Positions 45,182 through 58,187 of a DNA stretch of 64,000 nt are shown here, one piece after another (the stretch's first letter is position 1; each line of letters starts with the position of its first letter). The DNA comes from Geosiphon pyriformis (taxonomy: Eukaryota > Glomeromycota > Glomeromycetes > Archaeosporales > Geosiphonaceae): the NCBI GenBank assembly GCA_016748015.1, contig JAAOMT010000304.1, positions 62,001 through 126,000 on the forward strand, read 5' to 3'. Below the pieces are notes generated by a model, which worked only from the letters and a program-made list of their open reading frames with translations, had not been told where the DNA came from and did not search any database. The translations under genes and the position numbers were made by a program.

Positions 45182-46370
45182 ACCACTCTCATTGATAAAT
45201 TTGACTATGGAAACAAACCAAACAAGAACTGGGCCTCTAGGATACAGCTTTTTTCATTTGCAAAAAGTGTTCTATGTAAAACATGTGCTGCAGCAGTCTA
45301 AAAACTGGTCTGTAAACACAACACCATATTTTTTAAGAGACTTCATCATGTTCAAATAAGACTCAAAACTGAACACATCTAAGACTGCAATACTATTCCT
45401 GGCCCAAAAAACATCAGACAAATCACCACTTAAAGATAAATTGCACAATTTAAGAACATGTATTGTGCCAGCCAAAAAACAATTTGTAAAATCAATTAGC
45501 AATTTAATTAGAACTCAAAGAGGATGCTGGAGCATCCAGCTAGTGGCCTGCAACTCTATGGTTCTGTGTTCAAATAACTCACTAAGGATTCTATCAGCAT
45601 TAGCAAAACTAACCAAGCCAGCCAATAAATTCTCAGCCAGTACTTGTTTAAAAGTTTTTAAACCATATAGCTCTGAATAATGCAAAGCCTTATTTGAAAA
45701 ATCCTTGGGCAGATTGGTCTTGAGCTTCAATTTCTTTCTTAATATTTTGTCCCACTTCTTACATACACCCTTTAAAACACAACTAAACTGCAATCTATAA
45801 CCAATTATGGGCTACAAAACAGCAAAAACCAAATACAAAAACTGTTTTTCAGTAATAGCCTTCCTCAAAACCATATTCAAAAAGAATCTGATATCAGAAT
45901 AAGCTTTGGCCAAACTCGGCTTTAACAGGCCATTCATAGAAAAAAAAATCTCTAAGTACTGATAAGACTTACACCTTTTGGCTATAGAGATATTAGAGCC
46001 ACTAATAGACAGTGGAATTTTTCTGGCTTCTTGATTAATAAAAATGGTAACTATTTTGTCCATATTAATAGAAATGTTATTGACCAAAAAAAATTCACTT
46101 ACAATGTTTAAAATACATTGTGTGGCTGCTAAGCAATTTTTAATTCAAATAGTATCATCCATAAATGCACCAGCTGCAAAAAAAAAAGTTCTGTCACCCT
46201 TAAAGTCAACTTTACTGGTCCTTGTGAAAAATTTTAAACTTAATTTGTAACCATACAATTGCTTATTTCTTTTAACTTTACAAAGCAAAAAATTATAAAA
46301 GATTCTCCACAGCAATAGCAAAAAGACTTCTTTTTGATTATATTTTACAAAAACTAATAAATATGCCAAT

Positions 46371-48600
46371 TAAAAAATAAATAAAAGAACTAATATTATT
46401 GTATTAATTTTTGCTTTAAATAAATTGCTTTAAGTATTAATAAATTTATATAACTATAAAAAATTTTGTTTATGTATTCTTAAAAAAGAATCAATAATTA
46501 AATTAATAATTATATTAACAACTATTTTTAAAAATAAAATAATTAATTTATAATATTAATATTTAAAATATATAATTAACAATGATTAAATAAATTAAAA
46601 AAATTAAAAATAAATAATTTTCAATAAAATTTGTATTATATTTTTTAATATATAATAATAAGATATTTTTTTAAGTAAAATAATTTTTTTAACTTAACTA
46701 CTAATATTTATAATCAAAATTTTGTTTTTTGTTTTTAAAATATTAATAAAAGTTTTTTTGATTATAATATTCTATTTTTAATTTGTTTTTATATTTATTA
46801 ACACAAAATTATGTTATTTAAATAATTAATATATTAACAAAATTTTTTGTAAATCTTTTTATTTTTAAAAAAATATTATATTCTTTTATTAACATAAAAA
46901 TTAAAAATTAATTTTATTAAATAATTATTTTTTATTAATTTTAAATAGTTTTAATAATATTTATATAAATATTAAATAATTTGTTTTTTGTAAATTTTAA
47001 TTTTGTTATTTTTGCTTATTGTTATAAATAATGCTTTATTTTTTGTAAATTATATTTTATAAAAAACACTAAATATTACAAATAAATATATTGTATTATG
47101 TTTTATAATTTAGTATTATAAATATGTTGTGTTATTTAAAAATTTATCAAAATTTAAAGGTTTTTACAATTAAGTTTTTATATAAAAAATAAAAATTCAA
47201 ATATTAATTACTTTTAATATTTAATATTTTACTTTTTTGGCTTAATAACTAATTTATTTTGGTGTTTTTTATTTTTTTAATAAGTTATTTAATTTTTTAA
47301 AAGTTAATTTTATATTTTTTATTAGATTCTTTTTAATATTGTAATTTTAACACTTAATTTTTAATCAATTAATTTAATAATAATCATAAAAACTTTGTAT
47401 TTTGTTAATAGTTATAATTAAAAATTATTGTTTTAATATATTAATAATTGCTTTTAATATTTATTATTTTTAACAAAATAATATAAATAGAATAAATAAT
47501 TTTAACAATAATAATTATTAATTATAAAGTTTTTTTGGTTTTAATTAATAAGTTTATTAAATAATATATTAAATTAAAAATAATTTAAGTAAATAAAATT
47601 AAAATTAAACTAATTGTTTTTTTATTAGATTATAAAATTTTTTTTTAATAATAATAATATTATGTATATATAAATCTTATAATATAAAATAATTTGATAT
47701 TTTTAATTATTTTTACATTTTTTTAGTTATTGCTAATATTGTTAATATTTTTAAAATTTTTAACATATTTTTTGGTATTTTTAAAATTTCTAATATTATA
47801 CTATTTTATTAATTTATATATATTATTATTTTTTTTATTTTTTTTATGAATAATAACAATTAATTTTTAATATATTAAAATATGTTTTTTAACAAAACAG
47901 TATATTATAATCTTAATAATAATAAGTTTTTTTATTAATGTATTATTTTTAAAATATTATTTTTTTATTATTTATTGTCTTTAATTAAGTTATTAAAAAT
48001 ATATTTTGTTTAAATTTAAAATATTTATATAATTCAACAAATTTTTTTTTCAAAATTTTTTTTAAATAACAATAAATGCAATTTATTTTTAAAAAATACA
48101 TTGCTTTTTTATATTTAATTAAACTATTCTAATTATAATTTTCCATATATAGACAATTCTATACATAATTTTATTATTTTGTAATTTTTTAATGCTGTAT
48201 TAATATAACAAAAAAACAATTACATGTTTTTTTATAATATATATGTAGTTTTATTATTATGTTAATATTTATTAAATTCTTTATTTTTATTAAAACTGAT
48301 ACACAATATTTTATCATTGTTAATTCAGTTATTAAAAGAAATTTTTGGCATTGTGTTCATTGATTAACTAGCTTGAAACATACAGTATATTTTTAAAGGT
48401 TTTTCAATACCTCTATCTTTTTTCTCAAGTACTTTGTTTTTATCACGTAAAACATAATGTTATAAATTAAGACTGAGGCTTTCGACTAAAAAAAAATTTG
48501 CATTTATTTTATCACAGAAGAGGTTTCTATGCATGTTATTTTATGCAATTTAATAGCTACCTTTTTATAAGTTTAATTTGATAAGAATCTTATTCGTCCA
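46371..48600. other. AT-rich desert, nothing recognised
   Basis: More than 2 kb of A/T-dominated sequence without a supported frame. Older, fully eroded transposon copies may be hidden here, but I could not read any motif. Confidence 0.6.
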
Positions 48601-48665
48601 TCCATTATAACTGTATAATGTGTCCTTTTTTTGAAAAGAATTCTATTTGGAGTGTAGCAAAGTTT

Positions 48666-48989
48666 CTAATTGCTATTATTGGGCTTTTTCACATTTATTA
48701 AAATTTCTCCTTGCTCATCACTAACTTGTAATCTGCTATTGTGAATTATAATGTTTGTTACTGTGTGAAATAATAGCTTTAAGCACAGAAAGAAATTATC
48801 TCCTCTTAGCCTTAACCACCCCATAAACACAAAGTAACATGTAATACAAAAAATTCGTTTCTTTTTTATTGCAGAATTATATTGGATCAGCTTGTACACT
48901 AAGAATATTTTCAAGTATATCTCAATGTTTGAATCTAAAGGGACCCAGACCATAGACAATGAGCTAATTAGCACTTTTAGGATGCTCAT
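48666..48989 (-). other. Open frame of uncertain status downstream of the pseudogene
   Basis: 107 codons on the minus strand with mixed composition unlike the AT desert (MSILKVLISSLSMVWVPLDS; end SDEQGEILINVKKPNNSN). It lies about 140 bases beyond the last frame of the 49,127-52,146 pseudogene, in the same direction, and could be a further exon of it. No domain recognised. Confidence 0.3.
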
Positions 48990-49126
48990 TAGATGATTGT
49001 GTATTTAGTCAGGTATATTCATATGATGTAAGTTTAGGAGTGCCTTTATCTACTGGGCCTTTAAAAAATAGATAAGATTTAGTAAAAAACTCTATGCTTC
49101 CCACAAAAATTACTATTATATAAAAT

Positions 49127-52100
49127 TTATAACTGAAAGTTTCTCACCAATCTGTACATAAATGCCCAGATAACCATCCTTAATATGGTTAGCACAGCTT
49201 TCGAGAAAGGTAATAGTAGGCTCAAACAGACATCCTACTGCAAACCTTTTTTCTTTTTTGCTCTGCTTAACTGCATGGTTCTTGACTTATGCATTGCATA
49301 TTAGTTTTTTTTTTGTCTAAGACAAAAATGTCCTGCAGAAATTGTAATCACACTAACCTGTACCACCAATGCTCCTAAGAGTGCCTTTGTCTTATGTCTA
49401 ATAATTAAGCCGAAATCTGAACTTTGTTAATTATGCTTAAAATGCATAGCACTACGTCAAACCCAAATGCTCTTGAACATTGATATATCTGGTCTTTTTG
49501 TAAGTCCAATAAAATGGGTAAATCCTACTTTGAAGTCTTTCAAGTAAGAAAATTTGTTTGGAAGCTCCTGTTCGAAAAGTTCTTAAAAGAAGTTGAGAAC
49601 TGGACATCTGACTGAGAACGAAACCTAGCAAGGTAAATGAACAAAAATAAGTTGATACAAATAATGACCAGAATAAAAATGTTTTATATAAACCTTTTTA
49701 TTATCATTTTTCTCTAAGCAAATTAATCGACACCATGTACTTAAGAATAACAACTTCACAACCAGCTCCCCCTGGATCTCTGCATCAAGAATTCTACTGA
49801 ATTTGTTGACAGCATCCAGTTTTTTTAGCACCACTAAACCATTTTCTGATAGCATTTCCAATGCAGCTTCCAATACAGGTTTGAATGGGTAAGTTATCAA
49901 ATGATTTTTGCAATCATCATCAATGGCTATCAACATTGTCATATGAGACTTGATGAGATCAGGTGCCACACTTGAGACTGGAGAGATATATAAAGTGGCA
50001 ATGTAAGCAATTACAGCAAGTGCTGCTTTTCTTTTCATCTTAGCATTCTGTTTCCAATTGTTTATTCCTCCAAGAAGCTTAAATTTGACAAGTTGTATAA
50101 TATTCCTAAATTTGTCCATGTCTAACTCCCAAGTTTCAGCTGATTGCCACCAAGAACCCCATAATGGTCTGTCAAACCAAACGATATTATGACCCGAACT
50201 GTTCTCATTGTCTGGAATATTCTCACTACAAAACCCCATTGAGTGTGTAGTTATAAACATAGATAATAAAAAGAAAACAAAAAAGCTAACCTTAGACAAT
50301 CCATTATGGCCAAGTAGATGAATGGTTTATAAACTTTATGTCTATGCATTCTCGCCTAAAAAACATTATCATTGATATCAATTTTCACTTATAGACTTAT
50401 TATATTATTTGTAATTTATTAATTAAAGAACACAACTAAGGTTTCAGAAAAGTAAATTAAAAGCTAATTTTTAATACATACTGAATTATCATTATCAAAC
50501 TGAGATGCCAAGTTGGCAACTGAGGAATTTATATCTGTCAAGATACTGGTAACATAAGCTTGATACTTGAGTAGGGCCTGCTGAATTGCTCTAAATGCCT
50601 GATTTTTTTTAGTACTATCCACTTGATCCGTCTTTTTAGCTACAAGATAAATCAAAAGCATGAATATTGATTCTGATAAGAACTGCATTTGCTCAGAAAT
50701 TAGAAATAAATCTATAGAGAGTAGAACAGAGGCTTCGTCGATAAAAAGAATTATCTTTCCCTTATTTTTTGGCATATTTTTCTTCCCACAATCAAAGTTG
50801 ACAGTGTTCCAGAATTTACTGGCTTGTTCTTAAAAAAATGTCAGAGCACATTTGTATTAATACCTGGTAAGTAAAACAATTACATTATCTGGTTTTTTAG
50901 CAATGCTTGTTGATATTTTTCTTGCAGTCAATTCTTGAGAAATTCTTCTTTTTTTATATGAAACATCAAGATAATCAATTGAATTCAGCCTAATGCCTTG
51001 ATTTCAGCTTTATCTATGTTCTTTGCTGTATTTAAGTTTTTTAGCATATCCATACTCTTCATGGTGGCCGGAGGGTATCCAGTTGAGCCATTTTCGTAAA
51101 AGCAGACATATACAAAGAGAAATTCAGCTACAAGTTCACAGTCTGCTCTTGTCTTTCCATACCCTAATAACTGGATGATAGTCAAGTAATTGTAGTAGTT
51201 CTCAGTGCCTGCAACTTGACTTATCCATTTGCATAGTGCACCTAGATAGCCATCAGGATCTCGGAACATGACAGTAAAGGCCTTCTCAAATATGCGCTTT
51301 TGACTTGATAATGTTTGTTGTGCTGGGCCACTGTGAACTAGGTATGAGCATAGATAATAGATAATGAGATAGAAACAAGCAATAACATTCTAACTATTCT
51401 CCCTCTGTTGCTCCTATTCTATTTAACCTAAATGCATAAATAATATATCCCTTGTTTCCTCTAGTTCATCTTTACAATAAGTTTATGTATAACCGATAAT
51501 GCTCTATTCTATACTCCTCTTAATGTACATGTTATAATACATTCCAACTATTCTTACAATATGATCATATTTACTAATTTTGATTATGAATCAACAGATG
51601 GTTGCAATATTTACTCACTAATTACCTTGCTTTTCAACTTTAAGTTTTTCAACCAAAGTAGCAATTCTCATTGCTGGTCCTCTTTTTATGCCATCTTGCA
51701 TAAGATTTTCTTTAGTTAACAATAGAAAGATTTGACCAGATATCCTGTTAGTTTTAATTATATTAAGATCTTCTTTTCTAAGGAATAACTCTTCACTCTT
51801 TTTCTCAAGAAACTCATTAACTTGTTGTGGAGCCCACTTCTTGATTTCTTCAACTTTCTCTTTGCCCACATTGTATTGGGCAGATTTACCATCAATGCCA
51901 AAGTCCTTGAACTCTATTTTTTTCGTAGATAACAATGAGTGATTCTCCAAAAAATAATACTCATACCAAATCTATCTTACTTTGAGTTAGTTCTGTTCTC
52001 AGGACATCTATGCTTGAGTTAGACACATCAGATGTAGTAATGTTGGGAATTATAGAGTCCTCTGTTTTCTTTTTTCTAATTTCTATAGTCGAATCAGCTG

Positions 52101-52146
52101 AAGAAGTACTAGCTTCACTTTTAGTGGGTTTCTTTTTGTTGCTCAT
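49127..52146 (-). pseudogene. Multi-exon pseudogene: SAM-like domain plus P-loop NTPase-like region
   Basis: Start ATG at 52,146. Exon 1 (to 51,626) has a Ser/Thr/Lys-rich head, then a SAM-like helical domain (IKKWAPQQVNEFLEKKSEEL, RISGQIFLLLTKENLMQDGI); one base too many at about 51,966 breaks the frame. Introns with GT..AG ends and matching phase lie at 51,625-51,338, 50,481-50,356 and 50,290-50,226. Exon 2 holds a P-loop region whose Walker A reads QLLGYGKTRA; by my recollection relatives read QSSGYGK-R. It then has GSTGYPPAT, a lost base near 50,992, two TAA stops near 50,869 and 50,835, and Walker B KIILFIDEASVLL. Exon 4 contains FDRPLWGSWWQS and YISPVSSVAPDL, ends at a TAG (49,625), and continues eroded to 49,127. 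The architecture recalls Crinkler-like/SAM families of mycorrhizal fungi; that is inference. Confidence 0.68.
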
Positions 52147-53074
52147 AGCTTAAAAAAATGATACATAAAAATCTATTTTGGCTGTAAAACATTTTATGCT
52201 AATTGACCAATCACTTTGTTCATCATGTGTAACCGAAATCATGTACATATTTATTAAGCACCAAGGCTAAAAAAAGTATTTTTAATGTAAAATTTAAGAA
52301 TTAAATTTTTAATTATAAAAATATTATAATTTTAAGAAGTTTTTAAACAATCAAAAAAAATACTTTGTTTTTGTTTATCAGATTTTTATACTTAAATTAA
52401 GAATAATTATTTATTTATATATAATTTTTAAAATATTTATTTTGTTACAAATACAAATTACGTATTTTATTCCAGAATTAGATTTGATATTTTTAATGTA
52501 TGTTTAATTTTATTTGAATTTATCAAAAATATTTATATAAATTTTTGTTGTATTAATGTAATTCAAATTTAAAAATAAATAAATAAAGATATTTTTTATG
52601 GAATTTTTTATTAAAATTATTTAGATATTACAATTTTTTGTTTTTTAGTTTTAATTTGATTTTTAACACCAAAATTCTATTTTTTTGGCATTAATAATAT
52701 TTTTTAAGAAGTGCCAAAAATTCACTATTTATTTATTTTATTTAACAATTTATTTATAATTATTGAAAAATAATGTAAAATTTTTTAATAATTTAAAACA
52801 AACAATTAATAATTTTTAATTAACATAGTTAAATATTTATTAATATATGTTGAAAATAATTAATTAAAAGTAAAACAAATTTATAGGACTTAAAATATTA
52901 TTTATAATAAAAATAAACCAAAAATAAAAGTTAAAAAAACGTTTTTAATATATATATATTTAGATAAATTCTTAAATATTTTTAAAAATTGCATATTTTT
53001 AAAAAATTTATATTAATATATTATTATTTTTTTATATTAATTAAAAATAATTATTTTTTTTATTTTTTTAACAA
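52147..53074. other. Upstream region of the pseudogene, AT-rich
   Basis: The first ~120 bases next to the start codon are mixed in composition (CCAATCACTTTGTTCATCATG) and may be the old promoter. The rest is A/T low-complexity with nothing recognised. Confidence 0.5.
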
Positions 53075-55542
53075 GTAAAATCTAAATATAATTTAATATA
53101 ATACATTAAATTAATTAATTTAAACTAAACATAAATTATGCATTTTTTATATATAATTAGTCATTTAGACCAGTTAAAATAATATTATATATTTATTATA
53201 ACATTAATAAAATTATTAATATTTGCAAAAAATAAGCACAACTTATATAATCCAAAACAAATACCAAAAAATTCAGCAACTTTTAACAGTTAAATAATAC
53301 TATTAAAAAGTATTAGCAACAACTTAAAAATTATAGAAAACAAAAAATTATTACAAAATATCAAGTCATTTTTTTTATATTTAGATTAAATCAATTAAAT
53401 TTTATTGTAATAAAATATTTTTAAATTATACACAAAATTCATAATTTTAAAATCTAAAAAAGCTTTTATATACTAATTTTTAAGAATACAACTTTTGTTT
53501 AAAGTAGTATATAAAATAGTATTAAAATTATATAATAATAATAATTATATAATATATAAAAAAAACTGGTTAAGATTTAATATAAAATTCTATAAAGCTA
53601 TATATAATTTTAGTAATCTTATATAAATATTAAGATCTGTTTTATAGAAAAAAAAAATCTGAAAATTAAACTTTTTTATAAAATAAACACAAAATATTAA
53701 AGTACTTTTTATTATATAAATAATTTTATTTATATATTTAATAATTATATAAAAATTTAAATATCAAACCAAAAAAACTTGATCTAATTAATATTTTTTA
53801 ACAAAGTTTTATTAATAATTACAATATTTAATCTAGCTTTTTATAGAACATAACTAATAAACTTAAAAATATTGTGAATAAAATACCAAAAACAATTATA
53901 TTATTAGATTTAATATATCTTTTACTAATCCAAATAAGAAGTATAAAGTCTAAATAAAAGATAATACCAACTTATTTATTAGTTATTTTATTGTTTATAA
54001 TATTCAAATATTTCTTAATTTTAGATTACTTAATCTAAAAATTCTTTCTTTTAATCAAATTTATTATATAATATTTTTTTAATTAATATTAACTATAAAA
54101 ATTAGAAACTACTAAATTTAATTCAGATAAATAAACATTTAATATTGTTTAATTATCTAAGTAGACTACAATACAACTAAAAAAAAGAATATATTTTAAA
54201 AAAAAAGCAATTGTTTATAGTTTAGCCAAAATAAAAAAAAGCAAATTATCAATTTTAATTTTTATTATTAAATTAAAATCTAAAAAATACAATAATCTTA
54301 TAATTTATATCAAATATACTCAAATTTTTTCATAAACTATCAATATAAACATTTATAATATTTAAATTAATTATCAAAAAACGATTTTTTATAATATAAA
54401 ATTCATTAAAATCCAAAATATTTTAAAATAATTTATAATATACAGCAAAAAAATTGTGAAAAAAAATTTTATAATCCAAAACTATTAGTTAATTTAAATT
54501 AAATAAGAACAGAATTTTTAAAATCAAGCTTTTTTTAATAATACAAACTTTTTTAATCAAAATCAAATTGTTTTTCATAAATAATTGTTTAATAAATATA
54601 ATATTAAATCTTTTAAAAGAGTAATAAATATTAAAAAAAACAAAAACATTCAAGATATAAGATATTGAAATATAACCTACAAAACAAAATATTAATATTA
54701 AATTATTTATATAAAAAAATTCATAACTCAGAAATATCTTAACTGTACTAATCAAAAAATTACTTACTAAACTAATTTTTAACCTAACAAAAAATTGTTA
54801 AAAAATGATTAAAAAATTAACTTAAAATTTACAAATTTAGAAATCTATATTTAAATAAATAACCAAAAACTTTATTTATACTTAAAAATATTATGACTAA
54901 AATTATTTTGTTTTTAGCTTATATTTGTTTAAATTTCTTTAGTTTATATAATAAAAAATAATAAATAGTCTTATTAAAAAAGTTTTTTGGTAAGTTAAAC
55001 TTTTTTTTTAAATTCTTTTTAATTAAAGTATTTTATTTATAATATATATTCTTAGAAATAAAACTGAACTATATTCTATAATTAATTATTAGTTGTAAAA
55101 TAACTAATATTAAATATAAAAACTATTTGTTTATAATAGTTTTTTTCAAAGTATATTTGTAAAAAACTTAATATTTAAGTAAATTTTAATTAAACTAGGT
55201 TTAAACAAACCAAATAATAACAAAAAAATATTTAAATACTTATTAAATTTTTTTTTTATAATTAAAATTAACAAACTACTAATAAACAAATATAATATTT
55301 TTATTTAATAATTAATAAAAATTGTTACAGTTTTATTATTATTAATTAAAATATTATTAATTTTAAAAAATTTATTTATAATATCTAAAATACATTATAT
55401 AATAGCTTAACTATTTTTTATTTAAATTGTATTATCAATAAAATTACTAGTAACAAAAAAAAATAATAAATTAACATGATTTTTAATTTTCCTTATTTTA
55501 ACAAAAAACATAATATTAATTTTGTATTTATAGTTAAACTTA

Positions 55543-58187
55543 AGATAATTCATAGATATAAATTATTATAAGTTATTACAGATTATAAATTTTCTTATAT
55601 TTAAGTATATATAGTATACATATAATAAAAATAAATTAATTTGCATATTTTTATAAAAATTTTTAAATAGTTTTTATAATATTAAAGAAACTTATAAAAG
55701 TTGTTTGTTTTTGTTTATCTTGTATTTTTTTATAAAATATATATTTAATATAAACAAATTTACTAACTGTATCATAAAATTTCTTGTTATTTTTAAACTT
55801 TATAAACTGTTCAAAATTTGTAATAACAGTTAATGCATTCTTAATACTTATTATTTTTTGTATTTTTTGTTTTTCATTAGAGCTATTATGTTTTGTTTTA
55901 CAATTTATTATAATATAATTTGTAATCTTATCATCATTTAGATATTCTAAAATAATTGTATTGTTTTTTTAGATAAATTTATCAAATTTTTAATTGATAA
56001 ATATATATGCTTTGACTATATGCAATCAAACTTTTTTCAACAATTTTTAATCTTTTTTTATACTATTTTTTGATTATAATTAGCTATTATTTTCAAATTT
56101 GCAGTTTTATTCTGAAAATTATTATTTATATTAATTAGAAAAATGCCAATTTTGTGTTAACAATAAGCAATTATTTTATTTAAAACATTTTTTTATGTTT
56201 TATAAATTAGATATATTGTTTAAAGTAGATTATTATATAAATATTATTAACACTATTATCAAAAAGATTTAATACATAATAAAAAATGGTAACAGTAATG
56301 TGTCTTAAAACAATAAATAATTTTAGTATATATAAATTGAATATGTACTGTCAAGTTAGATACAAATTATTTTACATGAATATTTATAATAGATCTTATA
56401 TTATAGTTATAATTAACAAAATTGTCTATTAATAATAATATGTTTTGGTTTTTTTTATATAGCTAATAGTCCTAATCAACAAATTATTATTAAAAAATAT
56501 TATCAGTTATCTAAATATAAGTGTTTAAATAATACTTAAAACCAAATTGCTTTTCTGTTTTTTTTGAAAACAGTATAAACATTTAACATAATTAATAATA
56601 AGTAGTAATAAATATTCAGTTTTATTAGTATTGGTTATAAAAACAAATGTTAATTATATTTTTAATTTTTTAATGCCATAATATTATAGCAAAATCTTGA
56701 TTTGATAATATAACATAAAATAGTATAGTTTTATCTATATTAAAAATATTGCATAATTTCTAATCAGCAAGAAATATTATTATATACACTCACTTATTTT
56801 CAATATATTTAATATTACTTAATAATATATTATCATAAAAATAAAATAAATACAATTCAACATAGTTTTTAAAACTTTTAAGCCAGTTATTGAATTGTTT
56901 TTAGCACTTATTTTCTGAAATATCTAATTGATTATAAAATTTTATGTCAGCAGCTCAAATTATATCTTTAGTAAGTATTATTTTATATGATTCTGCCTCT
57001 TAAACAAAAATAACAAGTGCTTTATCAAAGTTAAAATTAAATACTGTACATATATGCTTATTAGTCAAGTTATATATTATATTTGTTTATGAACAAAAAT
57101 TTGGTTTATTTTTAACCCAAGCCAAAATTAAAGACTGTTTTATGTATGAAAAACCATTTTTCTTAAAGTATTTTGCAGTTTTTAATTGGTTTTTATTATT
57201 TGCATGATATTAATTAAGCATTATAAACTTATTATAAAGTGTAGCATTTTTATAATTTTGCTAAAAAGATAATATGCTTTTTGCTATTAGATATAGTAGA
57301 ATCAAAAAGAAAAAGAAAAGTATAATTAAGATTCTGATTAAATAAAACTGATTTAAAAATTCGACTTAATTATTTACAAAATTAATAATAATTTAAAATT
57401 CTGATTTAATTATTAATACAATCAATAATATTTAGAACTTGAGACAATTTAAAACTCTGACTTAATTATTTATACAATTAATAATAATTTAGAACTTGAA
57501 ATAATTTGAAATTTCAACTTAATTATTTATACAATTAATAATAATTTAGAACTTAAAACAATTCGAAATTTTGATTTGATTACTTATATAATCAATAATA
57601 ATTTAAAACTTAAAACAATTCAAAACTTTGATTTGATTATTTATATAATTGATAATAATTTAAAACTTAAAACAATTTGAAACTTTGACTTGATTATTCA
57701 TAAAATTAGTAATAATTTAAAACTTGAAACAATTCAAAACTTTGATTTAATTATTTATAAGGTTAATAATAATTTAAAACTTGAAACAATTTAAAATTCT
57801 AACTTGATTACTTATATAATTAATAATAATTTAAAACTTAAAACAATTTGAAATTGACTTGATTACTTATAATTAATAATAATTTAAAACTTGGAATAAT
57901 TTAATATTCTAACTTGATTACTTACATAATTAATAATTATTCTATTAAATAAATAATATTATATTATTATATAGTATTTTTAGTTATAGAAATATTGGTT
58001 TGTTTATTGTAATTTTATTAAATTAGCAGAATTTAAACTAAATTTAGCACTTAAGATAACTTATACTAATAGTAAAAAGTTATAAGTTATTAAATATTAC
58101 AGATATAAGTTATAAATATAGGAATTCTTTAATTACCAAATTGATAAATTCAAAATATTATAACTTATTACAAGTTATAAGTTATCT
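55543..58187 (-). mobile_element. pogo/Tigger-like (Tc1/mariner superfamily) DNA transposon, decayed
   Basis: The minus strand encodes an eroded transposase. A helix-turn-helix-like stretch (AKYFKKNGFSYIKQSLILAW) lies near 57,170. A second DNA-binding part, RxxEAESYKIILTKDII, AADIKFYNQLDISENK and NNWLKSFK, lies at 57,010-56,880. The first DDE box IFNIDKTILFY is near 56,735 (DET-type motif with Glu changed to Lys), and the second box NILLLIDNF near 56,430. The third acid (usual QPMDAG region) is not recognisable. Candidate inverted ends AGATAAYT.. at 55,543 and 58,187 are each flanked by TA, the expected target duplication. The ends could be off by up to 60 bp. It sits inside a LINE. Confidence 0.6.
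57333..57945 (+). repeat. Minisatellite, about 10 units of ~60 bp
   Basis: Head-to-tail units with the core 'taataataatttaaaactt' and 'gatttgattatttata', each ~57-61 bp, and units differing by a few bases. It lies inside the DNA transposon, upstream of its transposase start. Non-coding on both strands. Confidence 0.85.

Larger units (their letters stand above)
43668..46370 (-). mobile_element. LINE copy, 5'-truncated in RT, youngest in the window
   Basis: The best-preserved LINE. From 46,370 down: the RT from just before the WRIFYNFLLCKVKRNKQLYGY stretch, and a catalytic box AFMDDTI at about 46,145-46,170 with both Asp kept. The RT thumb/connection (45,812-45,181) is in pieces with frameshifts. 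RNase H is at 45,080-44,650, and the C-terminal zinc finger and tail at 44,345-43,938. The 3' UTR (43,668-43,900) shares its conserved blocks with the copies at 36,312 and 53,075. The 5' break inside RT is typical of incomplete reverse transcription. The direction is opposite to the copy at 37,430-42,950. Confidence 0.88.

Noticed and set aside
57333-57945. CRISPR-like array.
   Set aside because: Units are contiguous without unique spacers, and the genome is eukaryotic. Same for the LTR 20-bp array.
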